A stretch of DNA of 64,000 bases from a virus (IMGVR_UViG_3300032898_000001:31532-95531); one strand, 5' to 3'; positions 24,155 through 31,704 are shown, counted from the stretch's first letter. Made by a program: numbers and translations. The notes: generated from the letters alone by a model not told the origin.

Positions 24155-24225
24155 TGCCCCACGCCGGGATCGAACCGGCGACCACTGGATGAAAGCCAGC
24201 GATGTTGCCACTACACCAGTGGGGC
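24155..24225 (-). tRNA. tRNA-Glu (TTC)
   Basis: Acceptor GCCCCAC/GTGGGGC, anticodon stem GCTGG/CCAGT, loop CTTTCAT with anticodon TTC, T arm GCCGG-TTCGATC-CCGGC, discriminator A. The 105-bp spacer to tRNA-Gly (24050-24154) shows no tRNA or ORF. Confidence 0.9.
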
Positions 24226-24235
24226 GAGAAGAGGG

Positions 24236-24340
24236 TGACGGGAGTCGAACCCGCCCAGCGGACCGTCGTCCTTTTGGCGTACGCCGTCAGCCCTGACGCT
24301 CCGGGAGTCGAACCCGGATACTGCCGGTTACCCTCTTCAG
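24236..24340 (-). ncRNA. Two T-arm-bearing tRNA fragments
   Basis: Two T arms (CGGG-TTCGACT-CCCG at 24240-24254; CCGGG-TTCGACT-CCCGG at 24302-24318) sit between tRNA-Asn and tRNA-Glu. The first has a partial acceptor (AGGG/CCCT) and a GGAC/GTCC hairpin; the second has no matching 5' acceptor strand. Neither makes a full cloverleaf. Degenerate tRNAs or tRNA-like processing elements. Confidence 0.45.
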
Positions 24341-24412
24341 CTGACCCGGGAGGACTCGAACCTCCAACCACCTGGTTAACAGCCAGGAGCTCTGCCGTTG
24401 AGCTACGGATCA
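24341..24412 (-). tRNA. tRNA-Asn (GTT)
   Basis: Acceptor TGATCCG/CGGGTCA (one G-T pair), D arm GCTC/GAGC, anticodon arm CCTGG-CTGTTAA-CCAGG, T arm GGAGG-TTCGAGT-CCTCC, discriminator G. Confidence 0.9.
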
Positions 24413-24550
24413 TTGCGTGGGCCTCTGCCGCTGAGGTACCGATCGTGATCGTTCTCACCGTACCCGGTCTTCCGCCACGCGGTCCTTCGGGTCGTGCTCG
24501 AGCGACCTGCCAAACGATCGAGAGGGACTCGAACCCTCGTCTTCCCACCG
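24413..24550 (-). ncRNA. tRNA-like RNA with 3' half before 5' half (permuted order)
   Basis: Between tRNA-Asp and tRNA-Asn. On the minus strand the order is: GTGGG (anticodon-stem 3' strand), T arm GAGGG-TTCGAGT-CCCTC, acceptor TCGATCG, a linker of about 70 nt, acceptor CGATCGG, TA, D arm CCTC/GAGG, CCCAC. TCGATCG pairs with CGATCGG and GTGGG with CCCAC, so a tRNA-shaped fold forms with its acceptor ends joined by the linker. Its ends abut the mature ends of the flanking tRNAs, so tRNA processing would release it. Resembles the tRNA-like modules of the Y RNA array. Confidence 0.55.
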
Positions 24551-24622
24551 CGCCATCGACGGGAGTCGAACCCGCTGCCACCTGGCTGACAACCAGGCAC
24601 TCTACCGTTGAGTTACGACGGC
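24551..24622 (-). tRNA. tRNA-Asp (GTC)
   Basis: Acceptor GCCGTCG/CGATGGC, D arm ACTC/GAGT, anticodon arm CCTGG-TTGTCAG-CCAGG, T arm GCGGG-TTCGACT-CCCGT, discriminator G. Confidence 0.9.
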
Positions 24623-24628
24623 CTAGCA

Positions 24629-24695
24629 CGGTAGGGCTGCAACCCGCTGGGGAATCGAACCCCACCCTACCGCTGACGACCGTGGCCACGGTCGT
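24629..24695 (-). ncRNA. Acceptor/T-arm minihelix with adjacent palindromic hairpin
   Basis: CGGTAGGG pairs perfectly with CCCTACCG around a T arm (GGGG-TTCGATT-CCCC); no D or anticodon arm exists (24629-24672). Just upstream in the transcript is a perfect 20-nt palindrome ACGACCGTGG/CCACGGTCGT (24676-24695) next to the 3' end of tRNA-Glu(CTC). Looks like a half-tRNA; may be a relic or a decoy for tRNA-processing enzymes. Confidence 0.5.
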
Positions 24696-24698
24696 TTG

Positions 24699-24770
24699 TA
24701 CCCCACGCGGGGATCGAACCCGCGTCTCCTGGCTGAGAACCAGGTGTGACTGCCACTGCACCAGTGGGGC
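24699..24770 (-). tRNA. tRNA-Glu (CTC)
   Basis: Acceptor GCCCCAC/GTGGGGT, anticodon arm CCTGG-TTCTCAG-CCAGG with anticodon CTC, T arm GCGGG-TTCGATC-CCCGC, discriminator A. Second Glu isoacceptor of the cluster. Confidence 0.85.
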
Positions 24771-24784
24771 TTTCCCGAGGGCCT

Positions 24785-24897
24785 AGCACCTGCGAGGGCT
24801 CGAACCTCCCACCGGTTACCAGCCGGTCGCTCCTGCGCCGGGTGTCGAACCCGGTAGGTCCTCGGTTCGGCGGTAAGGTTTGGTTTTCCTGACCGCC
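24785..24897 (-). ncRNA. tRNA-Thr-like fragment without D arm, plus T arm and 5' hairpin
   Basis: Start of the tRNA transcript. First a hairpin GGCGGT/ACCGCC (24869-24897), then an isolated T arm (CCGGG-TTCGACA-CCCGG), then an anticodon arm ACCGG-CTGGTAA-CCGGT (anticodon GGT, Thr) joined to T arm GGAGG-TTCGAGC-CCTCG and CAGGTGC. No D arm or matching 5' acceptor strand is present. Probably a degenerate tRNA-Thr. Confidence 0.45.
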
Positions 24898-24908
24898 TGG
24901 TAGTACCT

Positions 24909-24937
24909 ACTATACCAGCCGCGGGGCAGCTTGTAAA
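24909..24937 (-). promoter_or_regulatory. Promoter of the tRNA operon, TTTACA/TATAGT
   Basis: Minus strand TTTACA, 17 bp, TATAGT. Transcript would run through all the tRNAs to the terminator at 23137-23178. Confidence 0.78.
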
Positions 24938-24956
24938 CAGCTTTTGCCCCTCGTTT

Positions 24957-25481
24957 TCATGATTCTTTGCACAGTTCCTCGAGCCGCTGGCGGGTCCCGG
25001 GGTCGATCTTGTCGCGGATCAGCAGGTACGCGCCCCACCCGTCCCCCGGCCGACGATCCCGTTCTCGCCGGCCCCGTTCGCCTCTCAGCTCGTGGTTCAC
25101 GTGCCGAACGTGCCAGTACCGGGCCAGCGTGAGCGGGTACCGGGGACACACCTGGCAGCGGTACGGCTCCAGGTCCCCGGCGCGGGTGTTCCGCTCCACC
25201 AGGCGAGCGAACGCCTCCGCGTCCCGGCGGTTGTACAGCCGCACCTTGACGCAGGGCTGGCCGGGAACCGTCGGTTCCAGGAGCCAGTCGACGGCGCTCA
25301 GCCGGTCCGCGGCCAGGGTCTCCGCGGCCTCGCGCTTCTCCCGGCAGTACGTCAGGTCCTCGTACGCGGCGGTGAGCTCGCGGTTGAGGTCGGCCACTCG
25401 AAGCTCCTTGACCTCGAGGGCCGACCTCAGCTCGCTCAGCTCCCGGCTCTCACCGAGCCGGTGCCGCAGCCACGCCAGCAT
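24957..25481 (-). CDS. Coiled-coil protein with zinc-like C-terminal motif
   Basis: 174 residues. Coiled coil over about residues 12-60 (LRSALEVKELRVADLNREL), then a motif CQVCPRYPLTLARYWHVRH that could hold zinc. Last gene of the leftward operon before the tRNA promoter. Overlaps the next gene by 32 bp. Confidence 0.58.
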   Translation of the reverse strand: MLAWLRHRLGESRELSELRSALEVKELRVADLNRELTAAYEDLTYCREKREAAETLAADRLSAVDWLLEPTVPGQPCVKVRLYNRRDAEAFARLVERNTRAGDLEPYRCQVCPRYPLTLARYWHVRHVNHELRGERGRRERDRRPGDGWGAYLLIRDKIDPGTRQRLEELCKES

Positions 25482-25869
25482 CGCCGCGTCGCTCTCGGAT
25501 CAGGGTCACCCACGCCTCGGTCAAGGCCTCCCATCGCGCGGTCCCCAGCTCGAAGAAGTCGAGGCTGAAACCGTGGTTGATCTCGAACCGGCTGGCCAGG
25601 TAGCGTGAGACCTCGGACACGTCCAGGAGCCGTTTCACGAGCTCGTCGTACTGGTCGACGACGTAGAGCTTCTCGGAGTGGATCTCGGCCAGCTGGCCGA
25701 CCACGCACCGGTCGAACTCCCGGAGGTCCAGCCGCTCGAGGTCAACCTCGTTCACCCAGGACGGGCCGAAGTGTCGGTCCAGAGCGGCCGCGCCCCGGGC
25801 CACCCGACCGGGCAGCTTGACCAGGACCTCATCCACGGTCTCGGTCACGTCGAGGCTCTCTTCATACAT
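25450..25869 (-). CDS. Hypothetical protein, CVxGQ family
   Basis: 139 residues. Contains GAAALDRHFGPSWVNEVDLE...CVVGQLAEIH, the same order as in the 28105-28416 protein (GARLLDEKRPGW...CVLGQ), so the two are paralogues of a small family I know only as phage hypotheticals. Confidence 0.55.
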   Translation of the reverse strand: MYEESLDVTETVDEVLVKLPGRVARGAAALDRHFGPSWVNEVDLERLDLREFDRCVVGQLAEIHSEKLYVVDQYDELVKRLLDVSEVSRYLASRFEINHGFSLDFFELGTARWEALTEAWVTLIRERRGDAGVAAAPAR

Positions 25870-25881
25870 CGTGATCTCCTC

Positions 25882-26391
25882 TCAGTCACACTGCTTCGGG
25901 TCGAGCGTCGGTGGCAGGTCGGCGCCTCGCCAATCCTCGGTGAGGAACGACTGCGCTGCCGTGTCGTAGTCCTGGATGTGGTTCAGGCAGTCGCGCTGGT
26001 CGCCCTGCAGGGTCACCTGCAGGTTCCCGTACTGCTGTGCGTCCGGGTCGTACGGGGTGCCGTTCCCGGACCAGTCCGGGTGGGCCTGCTGGAACTGGGC
26101 CAGGTTCGCCTTGTCGGTCGCGATCTTCTGCACGTCAAGAGTGACCGCGTTCTGGTCGAGGTGGAACTCCTGCTGTGCGGCGAGGAAGTTCTGCGTCGAG
26201 TTCTTCTGCTGGACCGCGTTCCCCTGGCCCCACCAGTACGAGAACCCGGTGGTGATCCCGAACACGAGCGCGATAAGCACGAGAACGGTCAGGATCACGG
26301 CCACGACGGCCTTCGTCACCGTCCAGAACGGGCGGCGTTCCAGGTCCTTCTCCCAGCCCGCCGCGGACCGCCGCCACGGGTCCCGGGCCAT
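25882..26391 (-). CDS. Membrane-anchored extracytoplasmic protein
   Basis: 169 residues from ATG 26391 (ATGA overlap). Basic N-terminus with one helix (AVVAVILTVLVLIALVFGI, about 27-45), then a Gln/Asn/Asp-rich domain predicted outside the membrane. Follows a lipoprotein gene, so the pair probably works at the cell surface, perhaps in superinfection exclusion (inference). Confidence 0.58.
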   Translation of the reverse strand: MARDPWRRSAAGWEKDLERRPFWTVTKAVVAVILTVLVLIALVFGITTGFSYWWGQGNAVQQKNSTQNFLAAQQEFHLDQNAVTLDVQKIATDKANLAQFQQAHPDWSGNGTPYDPDAQQYGNLQVTLQGDQRDCLNHIQDYDTAAQSFLTEDWRGADLPPTLDPKQCD

Positions 26392-27005
26392 CACTTGCCG
26401 CCGACCTTGGCCAGCCCGCCGTAGTTGATCGCCGGGGCCTGGCCGACGTTGTAGGTGACGATCGGCTGCTGGGTGATGTTCTGCGGCACGTCCGACTCGG
26501 AGATGATCACGCCGGCGAAGATGTGCTCCGCGCCCGACGTGTCGAAGAAGTCGGCGGTGCCGAACTCGGGGCCGTAGGTGCCGTTGTCGGTCGGGGAGTT
26601 GACCGTGCCGCAGGCGTAGCCGCCGTTCCCGCCGTCGTTGCAGACCACGTCCGTGGTCTCGGTCATCGACGAGTTCGGGTCGAACACGAGCCCCTTGATC
26701 GACCCGTTCCACAGCACCTGGCCGTACGGGGTCATGACCGTGACGTAGCGGGTCTCGTTCGGGTCGTTCTCGCGGAGCTGGTGCTCCTTGATCTCCTGCT
26801 CCTCGGTGAAGCCGCCGTTGAGCACCTGGCTCTTCGGGAACGGCACCTTGGCGTTCGCGGCGGCCTCGATCTGGCCGGTCAAGTTCTCGTTGTTGGTCTC
26901 GGCGGTCGACGCCGAGGTGTTGCCGTCGTTGCAGCCCACCAGGATCAACCCGACGCCCGCCAGGCCGGCCACGGCCAGGGCGACGCGCTTGGTCTTCGCT
27001 CTCAT
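26391..27005 (-). CDS. Secreted lipoprotein
   Basis: 204 residues. Signal peptide with basic start (MRAKTKRVALAVAGLAG) and lipobox LILVGC (Cys25), then a beta-rich domain. Surface lipoproteins made by phages often block superinfection; no direct evidence here. Confidence 0.7.
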   Translation of the reverse strand: MRAKTKRVALAVAGLAGVGLILVGCNDGNTSASTAETNNENLTGQIEAAANAKVPFPKSQVLNGGFTEEQEIKEHQLRENDPNETRYVTVMTPYGQVLWNGSIKGLVFDPNSSMTETTDVVCNDGGNGGYACGTVNSPTDNGTYGPEFGTADFFDTSGAEHIFAGVIISESDVPQNITQQPIVTYNVGQAPAINYGGLAKVGGK

Positions 27006-27040
27006 TCGCTTCCTCGTTCTCTTCTCGTTGGTTGGGTTGG

Positions 27041-27481
27041 CTACAGGCTGGGGTCGGCGGCGATGACGTCACCGATCTGCGGGAGGGTCCGGTGCAGCTC
27101 GTCGTTCAGAAAAGACAAGCTCCTCACGGCGTTCGGGACATCCACGTTCGAGACATCCACGTGTGTGAGGCGCACGTCGGGGTTCGCCATCCTGAGTCCC
27201 GCCCACTCCTGGACGTCCCGTGGCAGGAACGACCCGTATATGGGGACCGCCGTGACGCCCGGTCCGACCCGGTAACGCTCGTTGTCGCTGCCGTACCACG
27301 CCCGGTTTTCCGGGTCCTCGCGGACCCACAGGTCCGTCAGCACGCCGAGGCAGCAGAAGGTCCCGCGAGGCACGCCCGGCGCCGGGTCCTTCACGAGCGT
27401 GCCGCAGAGCTGCCCGCGGGCCTGCTGGTACTCGGGGGAGCGGCAGGCGTCGGCCCAGCGCTGCTTGATCTCGGGGTTCAT
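27041..27481 (-). CDS. Hypothetical protein, CCLGVL family, copy 1
   Basis: 146 residues from ATG 27481. Conserved core FCCLGVLTDLW, preceded by NPEIKQRWADACRS, and ending FLNDELHRTLPQIGDVI. Tandem paralogue of the next gene. A CCLGV core occurs in many phage hypotheticals; the role is unknown. Confidence 0.6.
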   Translation of the reverse strand: MNPEIKQRWADACRSPEYQQARGQLCGTLVKDPAPGVPRGTFCCLGVLTDLWVREDPENRAWYGSDNERYRVGPGVTAVPIYGSFLPRDVQEWAGLRMANPDVRLTHVDVSNVDVPNAVRSLSFLNDELHRTLPQIGDVIAADPSL

Positions 27482-27483
27482 GC

Positions 27484-27906
27484 TCACAGGGACTCCCGGA
27501 CGCACGCCGCGATCTGAGGGAAGGGGAACTTGAGGTCGTCGTTCAGACGAGTGAGCGGCGCCTCGCAGGGGTAGCCGTTGCTCTCGTACAGCACGTACGG
27601 GTCGGTGACGACCTGGGTCACGGCGCTCTCGTCGATCACGACCAGGCCCGCCCAGCGGGCGACTTCCACGGGAAGGATCGAGCGCTCGTGCTTGGTCGCG
27701 TCCTGCCAGGTCGTGCCCGTGGCGCGGCAGTACAGCTCGGTGAGCACGCCGAGGCAGCAGTGCAACACGCGAGGCATCTCGAGCTGCCTGTCGTAGGTCA
27801 CGCGCAGCGCGCCGGTGCCCTGCTGGAACTCGTCGCTCTCGAGGGCCGAGGCCCAGAGTTCCTTGATCTCGGGGTCCATCGTGACCGGGGGAAATGGGTT
27901 GGTCAC
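27484..27906 (-). CDS. Hypothetical protein, CCLGVL family, copy 2
   Basis: 140 residues from GTG 27906 (or ATG at MDPEIKELWASAL). Core HCCLGVLTELY, end RLNDDLKFPFPQIAACV: same plan as copy 1, three bases away. The double Cys is kept in both copies and may be functional. Confidence 0.6.
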   Translation of the reverse strand: MTNPFPPVTMDPEIKELWASALESDEFQQGTGALRVTYDRQLEMPRVLHCCLGVLTELYCRATGTTWQDATKHERSILPVEVARWAGLVVIDESAVTQVVTDPYVLYESNGYPCEAPLTRLNDDLKFPFPQIAACVRESL

Positions 27907-27907
27907 G

Positions 27908-28102
27908 TCACAGCTCCAGTCCCGTGTCGATGCCGCCGATGACCAGGTCACCGTCGGTCACGTCGATCGCGAGGCCGTTGCCGAGGCCGACGTCGAGGTG
28001 TCCCGACATGTCGATCCCGACCTGGCCGACGTCGTCGATCGGGTCGCACGAATAGCAACTGAGGCCGTAGTAGTTGTGCCGGTGAGTGGCGCACCAGGGC
28101 AT
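27908..28102 (-). CDS. Small WCATH-type protein
   Basis: 64 residues. MPWCATHRHNYYGLSCYSCDP puts C-x2-H...C-x2-C at the N-terminus (zinc likely), followed by a Gly/Asp beta-like tail. Confidence 0.55.
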   Translation of the reverse strand: MPWCATHRHNYYGLSCYSCDPIDDVGQVGIDMSGHLDVGLGNGLAIDVTDGDLVIGGIDTGLEL

Positions 28103-28104
28103 GG

Positions 28105-28416
28105 TCAGTCCTTCCGGGTGGTAGGGGTGACGCGTTTCTCGATCTCGGCGACCCAGGCCGCTTTCAGGGCGGCCCAGTTCTCGTTGTTGGCGCCGTCCCT
28201 CAGGGCGAGACCGTGCGCGACCTCGTTATAGGAGTCACTGTTGAACAGCTTCGTGAACAGGCCGTGGTAGTGAGTGCCCTCGGCCTGAGCGACCTGGCCG
28301 AGCACGCACCGGCTGGCCGACGCCATGTTGAGCTGGGCCACGTCGACCTTCTCGGCCCACCCCGGCCGCTTCTCGTCGAGCAGCCGGGCACCTCGTCGGA
28401 CGTCGGTCTCAAGCAC
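28105..28416 (-). CDS. Hypothetical protein, CVxGQ family
   Basis: 103 residues. GARLLDEKRPGWAEKVDV and CVLGQVAQAEGTHYHG match the 25450-25869 paralogue. Confidence 0.58.
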   Translation of the reverse strand: MLETDVRRGARLLDEKRPGWAEKVDVAQLNMASASRCVLGQVAQAEGTHYHGLFTKLFNSDSYNEVAHGLALRDGANNENWAALKAAWVAEIEKRVTPTTRKD

Positions 28417-28579
28417 GCTGCTTCCTCTCGTAGTCGACCTCGGCGAGCAGCCCTACCGCGATCGCGGTCGCGAGCACGGCGACGAGGAACCCCGCCTCGG
28501 TAGCGGCGGTCAGCGCCAGGGCAGCGAGGCCCAGGCACGCGAACGCCCCGGCCCGCGTGATCTTGGTGAAGACGCTCAT
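28409..28579 (-). CDS. Small membrane protein
   Basis: 56 residues from ATG 28579. Two hydrophobic helices (AGAFACLGLAALALT and AGFLVAVLATAIAVGLL). First gene of the leftward operon running to 24957. Confidence 0.58.
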   Translation of the reverse strand: MSVFTKITRAGAFACLGLAALALTAATEAGFLVAVLATAIAVGLLAEVDYERKQRA

Positions 28580-28616
28580 CTCGGTTCCTTCCTGTTCCTG
28601 CTTCCGTGATGGTGCA

Positions 28617-28645
28617 ACCATATCATGACCACGGGATTTTGTAAA
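28617..28645 (-). promoter_or_regulatory. Promoter, TTTACA/TATGGT
   Basis: Minus strand TTTACA, 17 bp, TATGGT, 38 bp upstream of ATG 28579. Confidence 0.72.
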
Positions 28646-28648
28646 CAG

Positions 28649-29146
28649 CTACGGCAGCTCTTTCAGCTCGTTCTTCACGTCCCGCTCCAGGCGCCGCAGG
28701 GTCGCCTCTCGATCCACGGGCCGCCGCGCCAGGCGGTGCACCGGTTGGAAGACCGTCACCGCTCCCAGGACGAGCAGGGCCGCGAGTCCCACCGGCGTCA
28801 GCAGAGGCCAGACCAGGCACAGCAGCGCCGAGTACCAGGTCGCCTTGAGCGTGGCCGAGTGATCGCGCTCCTTCTCCTGGTAGGCCGACCAGTCGGGGTG
28901 GTCCTCGACGCGGCCGTAGTCGTACTTGCCCCGGAAGCCAGGCCGCGTCGTGTCGGGCTCGAAGTGGCGCCCGTAGACGCAGTCGCAGTTCGGGGCCACG
29001 TCTCCGCGACAGTCCCGTCGCAGGTGACGGCGGTACTGGTACCGGTACACCCGCGACCAGAGGAGCAGGTACGCCCCGCTGGCCGCGGTCAGGTAGGCGC
29101 TCGGTACCACGAGCGCGAGCACCAGGGTAGGGATCACGGCCGCCAC
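28649..29146 (-). CDS. Two-helix membrane protein, copy 1
   Basis: 165 residues. N-terminal hydrophobic helix, Cys-bearing middle (CRGDVAPNCDCVYG), second hydrophobic region (ALLCLVWPLLTPVGLAALLV) and FQPVHRLARRPVDRE tail. The tail and layout match 29435-29965. Confidence 0.6.
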   Translation of the reverse strand: MAAVIPTLVLALVVPSAYLTAASGAYLLLWSRVYRYQYRRHLRRDCRGDVAPNCDCVYGRHFEPDTTRPGFRGKYDYGRVEDHPDWSAYQEKERDHSATLKATWYSALLCLVWPLLTPVGLAALLVLGAVTVFQPVHRLARRPVDREATLRRLERDVKNELKELP

Positions 29147-29442
29147 TCCGTCCGGTAGCCCGGGTGGTCCTCGTACTCACTGGCCAGCTGTCGCAAGGTC
29201 TGCTGGGCCAGGAAGTACGGGTTGAAGTCGTCCCCGGTGTAGCCGTCCAGCCAGGAGGACCACGCCTCCACTATGCGACGGCGACCGAGCAGGGAACGGA
29301 TCTTGCGCCGGGTCGTCGCCTTCCCGTTCCGGCGTGACGCCTGAGTGAGCTGTCGACGAAGCTCGATCAGCTCCTCGTCGTACCGGTTGAGCAGGAACGC
29401 GGCCAGGGCCGGGTACGGGTCGACCGCGACGTTCTCAGTCAT
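29134..29442 (-). CDS. Small hypothetical protein
   Basis: 102 residues from ATG 29442, overlapping the upstream stop by a few bases. Helical and basic (LIELRRQLTQASRRNGKATT). Lies between two membrane paralogues. Confidence 0.5.
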   Translation of the reverse strand: MTENVAVDPYPALAAFLLNRYDEELIELRRQLTQASRRNGKATTRRKIRSLLGRRRIVEAWSSWLDGYTGDDFNPYFLAQQTLRQLASEYEDHPGYRTEWRP

Positions 29443-29965
29443 CGAGATCAGCTGCATCGACCACGCCTCCCGCCTTCAGCGCGGGAAGCCGCGGCACCAC
29501 GGTCACGACCTTCTCCTGGGAGCGGCTCCGCTCCTCCGCGGCGATCTCCTGGGCGCGGTCCACCCGGACGGTAGCCAGGCGGTGCACCGGGCGCAGCAGG
29601 CCGAGCCAGGTCAGCTTGCCGAGAGCCGTGGCCAGCCAGGCGATCCCGACCGCGGTCAGCGTGACCAGCAGCAGCGTCACGGTCACGGGCCAGATCCCGG
29701 CCAGCCACAGCGAGGACTCGATCGCCTCGTGACGGGCCAGGCCGGGGCGCAGCTCGGGCTTCTCGTTGCCCTTCTTGTGTCGCCACACCCTCGTTTGGCC
29801 GTAGCCGATGTCGACCCAGTCGTTGCACTTGCAGTACCTCGTGCAGCGCATCTCCTCGTGCTTCTTCAGCCGCACCCGGTAGCGGTGCGGCACGAGCAGG
29901 ACGTACGCCGTGGCCCCGGTCAGCACGTACCCGGTGCTCAGGAACGCCCACTCCAGCCCGTCCAT
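29435..29965 (-). CDS. Two-helix membrane protein, copy 2
   Basis: 176 residues from ATG 29965, AAAGGAG upstream. N-terminal helix, RYCKCNDW Cys motif, second membrane region, LRPVHRLATVRVDRAQ tail. Paralogue of 28649-29146. Confidence 0.6.
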   Translation of the reverse strand: MDGLEWAFLSTGYVLTGATAYVLLVPHRYRVRLKKHEEMRCTRYCKCNDWVDIGYGQTRVWRHKKGNEKPELRPGLARHEAIESSLWLAGIWPVTVTLLLVTLTAVGIAWLATALGKLTWLGLLRPVHRLATVRVDRAQEIAAEERSRSQEKVVTVVPRLPALKAGGVVDAADLDD

Positions 29966-29976
29966 CACGTCTCCTT

Positions 29977-30159
29977 TCAATTGTTACGGTCATACCACGC
30001 GAGGTAGGTCTCGTACAGCCACTCTCTCAGTACGGTGACCAGGAAGATACCGATCATCACGGCGGCCTCCTCATCCCAGAGGTGCTCCGCGACGATCGCG
30101 AGATAGACGCTTCCCGCGATCGCCACGGTGTCGATCATCAGCTCGGTCTCGGCGTCCAC
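29977..30159 (-). CDS. Small membrane protein
   Basis: 60 residues from GTG 30159. Two hydrophobic stretches (DTVAIAGSVYLAIVAEHLW; VMIGIFLVTVL). Unknown. Confidence 0.55.
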   Translation of the reverse strand: MDAETELMIDTVAIAGSVYLAIVAEHLWDEEAAVMIGIFLVTVLREWLYETYLAWYDRNN

Positions 30160-30160
30160 G

Positions 30161-30322
30161 TCAGTCTCCCAGCGAGTAGATGAGAGCGGCCAGGACCAGC
30201 CCGACGATGCCGCCGATGACCTGGCCGATGAGGATGCCCCACTCTCCGAGAAGCAGGGCCCCTCCCACCAGGCCGGCCTCCATGAAGACGATCACGATGA
30301 GCCACGCGGCAACGGCCCTCAC
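30161..30322 (-). CDS. Small two-helix membrane protein
   Basis: 53 residues from GTG 30322 (overlaps the upstream stop). Hydrophobic almost throughout (AAWLIVIVFMEAGLVGGALL). Could be holin-like, but far from the endolysin. Confidence 0.5.
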   Translation of the reverse strand: MRAVAAWLIVIVFMEAGLVGGALLLGEWGILIGQVIGGIVGLVLAALIYSLGD

Positions 30323-31242
30323 GACCGCTCCCGCAGCTCGGTCAAGGTGCGGGCCAGGTTCGCGATCTCGACCTGGGTCTCGAGCTTCCCGACCCAGCGC
30401 CACGGCCAGGCGCTGGCGCCCCAGCGGACCCCGAGCAGGCCGCCCGCGATCGCGCCGGTGGTGTCGGCGTCGTGGCCGCGGTTGACGAGCTGGACGAGGG
30501 TGTCCTCGGCGGGCTGGTCCTGCTGCAGGGCCCAGATCGCGCACTTCAGGGAGTCGATCACGTAGCCGTGGGTGTTGAGCTTCGTGATCTTCAGGTCGGG
30601 AGAGACCTGCAGGGCCTCCCGCACCTCGGGGTGCAGGTTCAGCGGGTCGTGCAGGACCCGGTTCAGTGCCGCCTTCACGGTCAGGCCCTCGATCAGCCAG
30701 GCCGCGACCTCGTTGTAGGCGAGGCAGGCGGTGGTGCAGCGCGAGTCGTAGTGGGTGACCGCGCTGATGTCGAGGGACTGGGCCTCCCGGTTCCAGCGGT
30801 CTCGCACCGCCAGGGCGGTGGGCAGGCAGCGCATCAGGGAGCCGTTGCCCGCGGAGCCCGGATCCTTCAGACTGGCGTTGCGGCCGCTCGTGACCGGGTC
30901 CCCGGTCCGCGCGAGCTCGGTCAGGGCCCGCTTCGTGAGGCCGCCCACGTCGTGCGGGTTGCCGGCGGCCCAGCGCAGGAAGTTGTTGGCTACCCGGTCG
31001 AGGGAGTATCCCGCGGCGTAGGCCCGGGCGACGGCCAGGGTCAGGTCGGTGTCGTCGGTCGGCTCCCCGCGCCGCCACTTCAGGATGCCGCCGCCGACGA
31101 TCTCGCGGTGCACGCCGTACCGGGCCTGGATGGAGATGGGATTCAGGAACTCGGTGGTGGCTCCCAGGGCGTCGCCGACGGCGACCCCCAGGAGCCCGCC
31201 GAGAACGCGGTCGTGGGTGGTGAGAGTGGTGATGGTGCGCAC
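30319..31242 (-). CDS. ADP-ribosylglycohydrolase (DraG family)
   Basis: 307 residues from GTG 31242, GGAAGGAAG upstream. Family marks: [10 protein letters not shown] (19-28), the di-metal PTDDTDL (61-67), AGNGSLMR near 145, and [16 protein letters not shown] near 257. All expected Asp/Thr metal ligands are present. It removes ADP-ribose from proteins or other acceptors. The same genome encodes several ADP-ribosyltransferase-like domains at 55-60 kb, so it may limit or reverse their action, or counter a host ADP-ribosylating defence (inference). Confidence 0.88.
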   Translation of the reverse strand: MRTITTLTTHDRVLGGLLGVAVGDALGATTEFLNPISIQARYGVHREIVGGGILKWRRGEPTDDTDLTLAVARAYAAGYSLDRVANNFLRWAAGNPHDVGGLTKRALTELARTGDPVTSGRNASLKDPGSAGNGSLMRCLPTALAVRDRWNREAQSLDISAVTHYDSRCTTACLAYNEVAAWLIEGLTVKAALNRVLHDPLNLHPEVREALQVSPDLKITKLNTHGYVIDSLKCAIWALQQDQPAEDTLVQLVNRGHDADTTGAIAGGLLGVRWGASAWPWRWVGKLETQVEIANLARTLTELRERS

Positions 31243-31264
31243 GGTGCTTCCTTCCTGTTCCGGG

Positions 31265-31492
31265 TCAGATCGTCTCAACGCCCGTGATGATCACGGAGCT
31301 GTGAGTGAACGTGGGCTGGGCGGGAGCCGGGTTCGCGGCACCGGAGATCAAGGCCAGGGCGAGTCCCGCCGCGACGAGGCCGAGGGCGCTCACGCCGAGG
31401 CCCCACCTCGCGTCGCCGCGGTAGTAGGTGACGGGGCCCGCGACCATCGCGATCGCGCCCACGATCAGGTCGAACCAGAGGGCCTGGCTCAT
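31265..31492 (-). CDS. Small two-helix membrane protein
   Basis: 75 residues from ATG 31492 (ATGA overlap). Hydrophobic stretches LIVGAIAMVAGPVTYY and LGVSALGLVAAGLALALI, polar tail. Unknown. Confidence 0.58.
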   Translation of the reverse strand: MSQALWFDLIVGAIAMVAGPVTYYRGDARWGLGVSALGLVAAGLALALISGAANPAPAQPTFTHSSVIITGVETI

Positions 31493-31671
31493 CGGGTCGC
31501 CTCCGCCCACGCGACGTCGAAGGCGTGGTTGGCCAGGCTCTCGGCCTCGGTCTCGCTCCGGCGAGTGACGGCGACGGTGACCTCGATGCCGCTGGGCGTG
31601 GTGGCGGAGACCGTGACCCGGTAGTGGCGGTTGATGATGCCGATCGGCTGGGTCTCGATGCGAGCCTGCAT
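31489..31671 (-). CDS. Small hypothetical protein
   Basis: 60 residues from ATG 31671 with GGGAG upstream. Beta strands (YRVTVSATTPSGIEVTVAV) then a helix. First gene of the operon that includes the ADP-ribosylglycohydrolase. Confidence 0.58.
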   Translation of the reverse strand: MQARIETQPIGIINRHYRVTVSATTPSGIEVTVAVTRRSETEAESLANHAFDVAWAEATR

Positions 31672-31704
31672 GGTAACTCCCTGGTCCGTTTTGCTGTTAG
31701 GACA

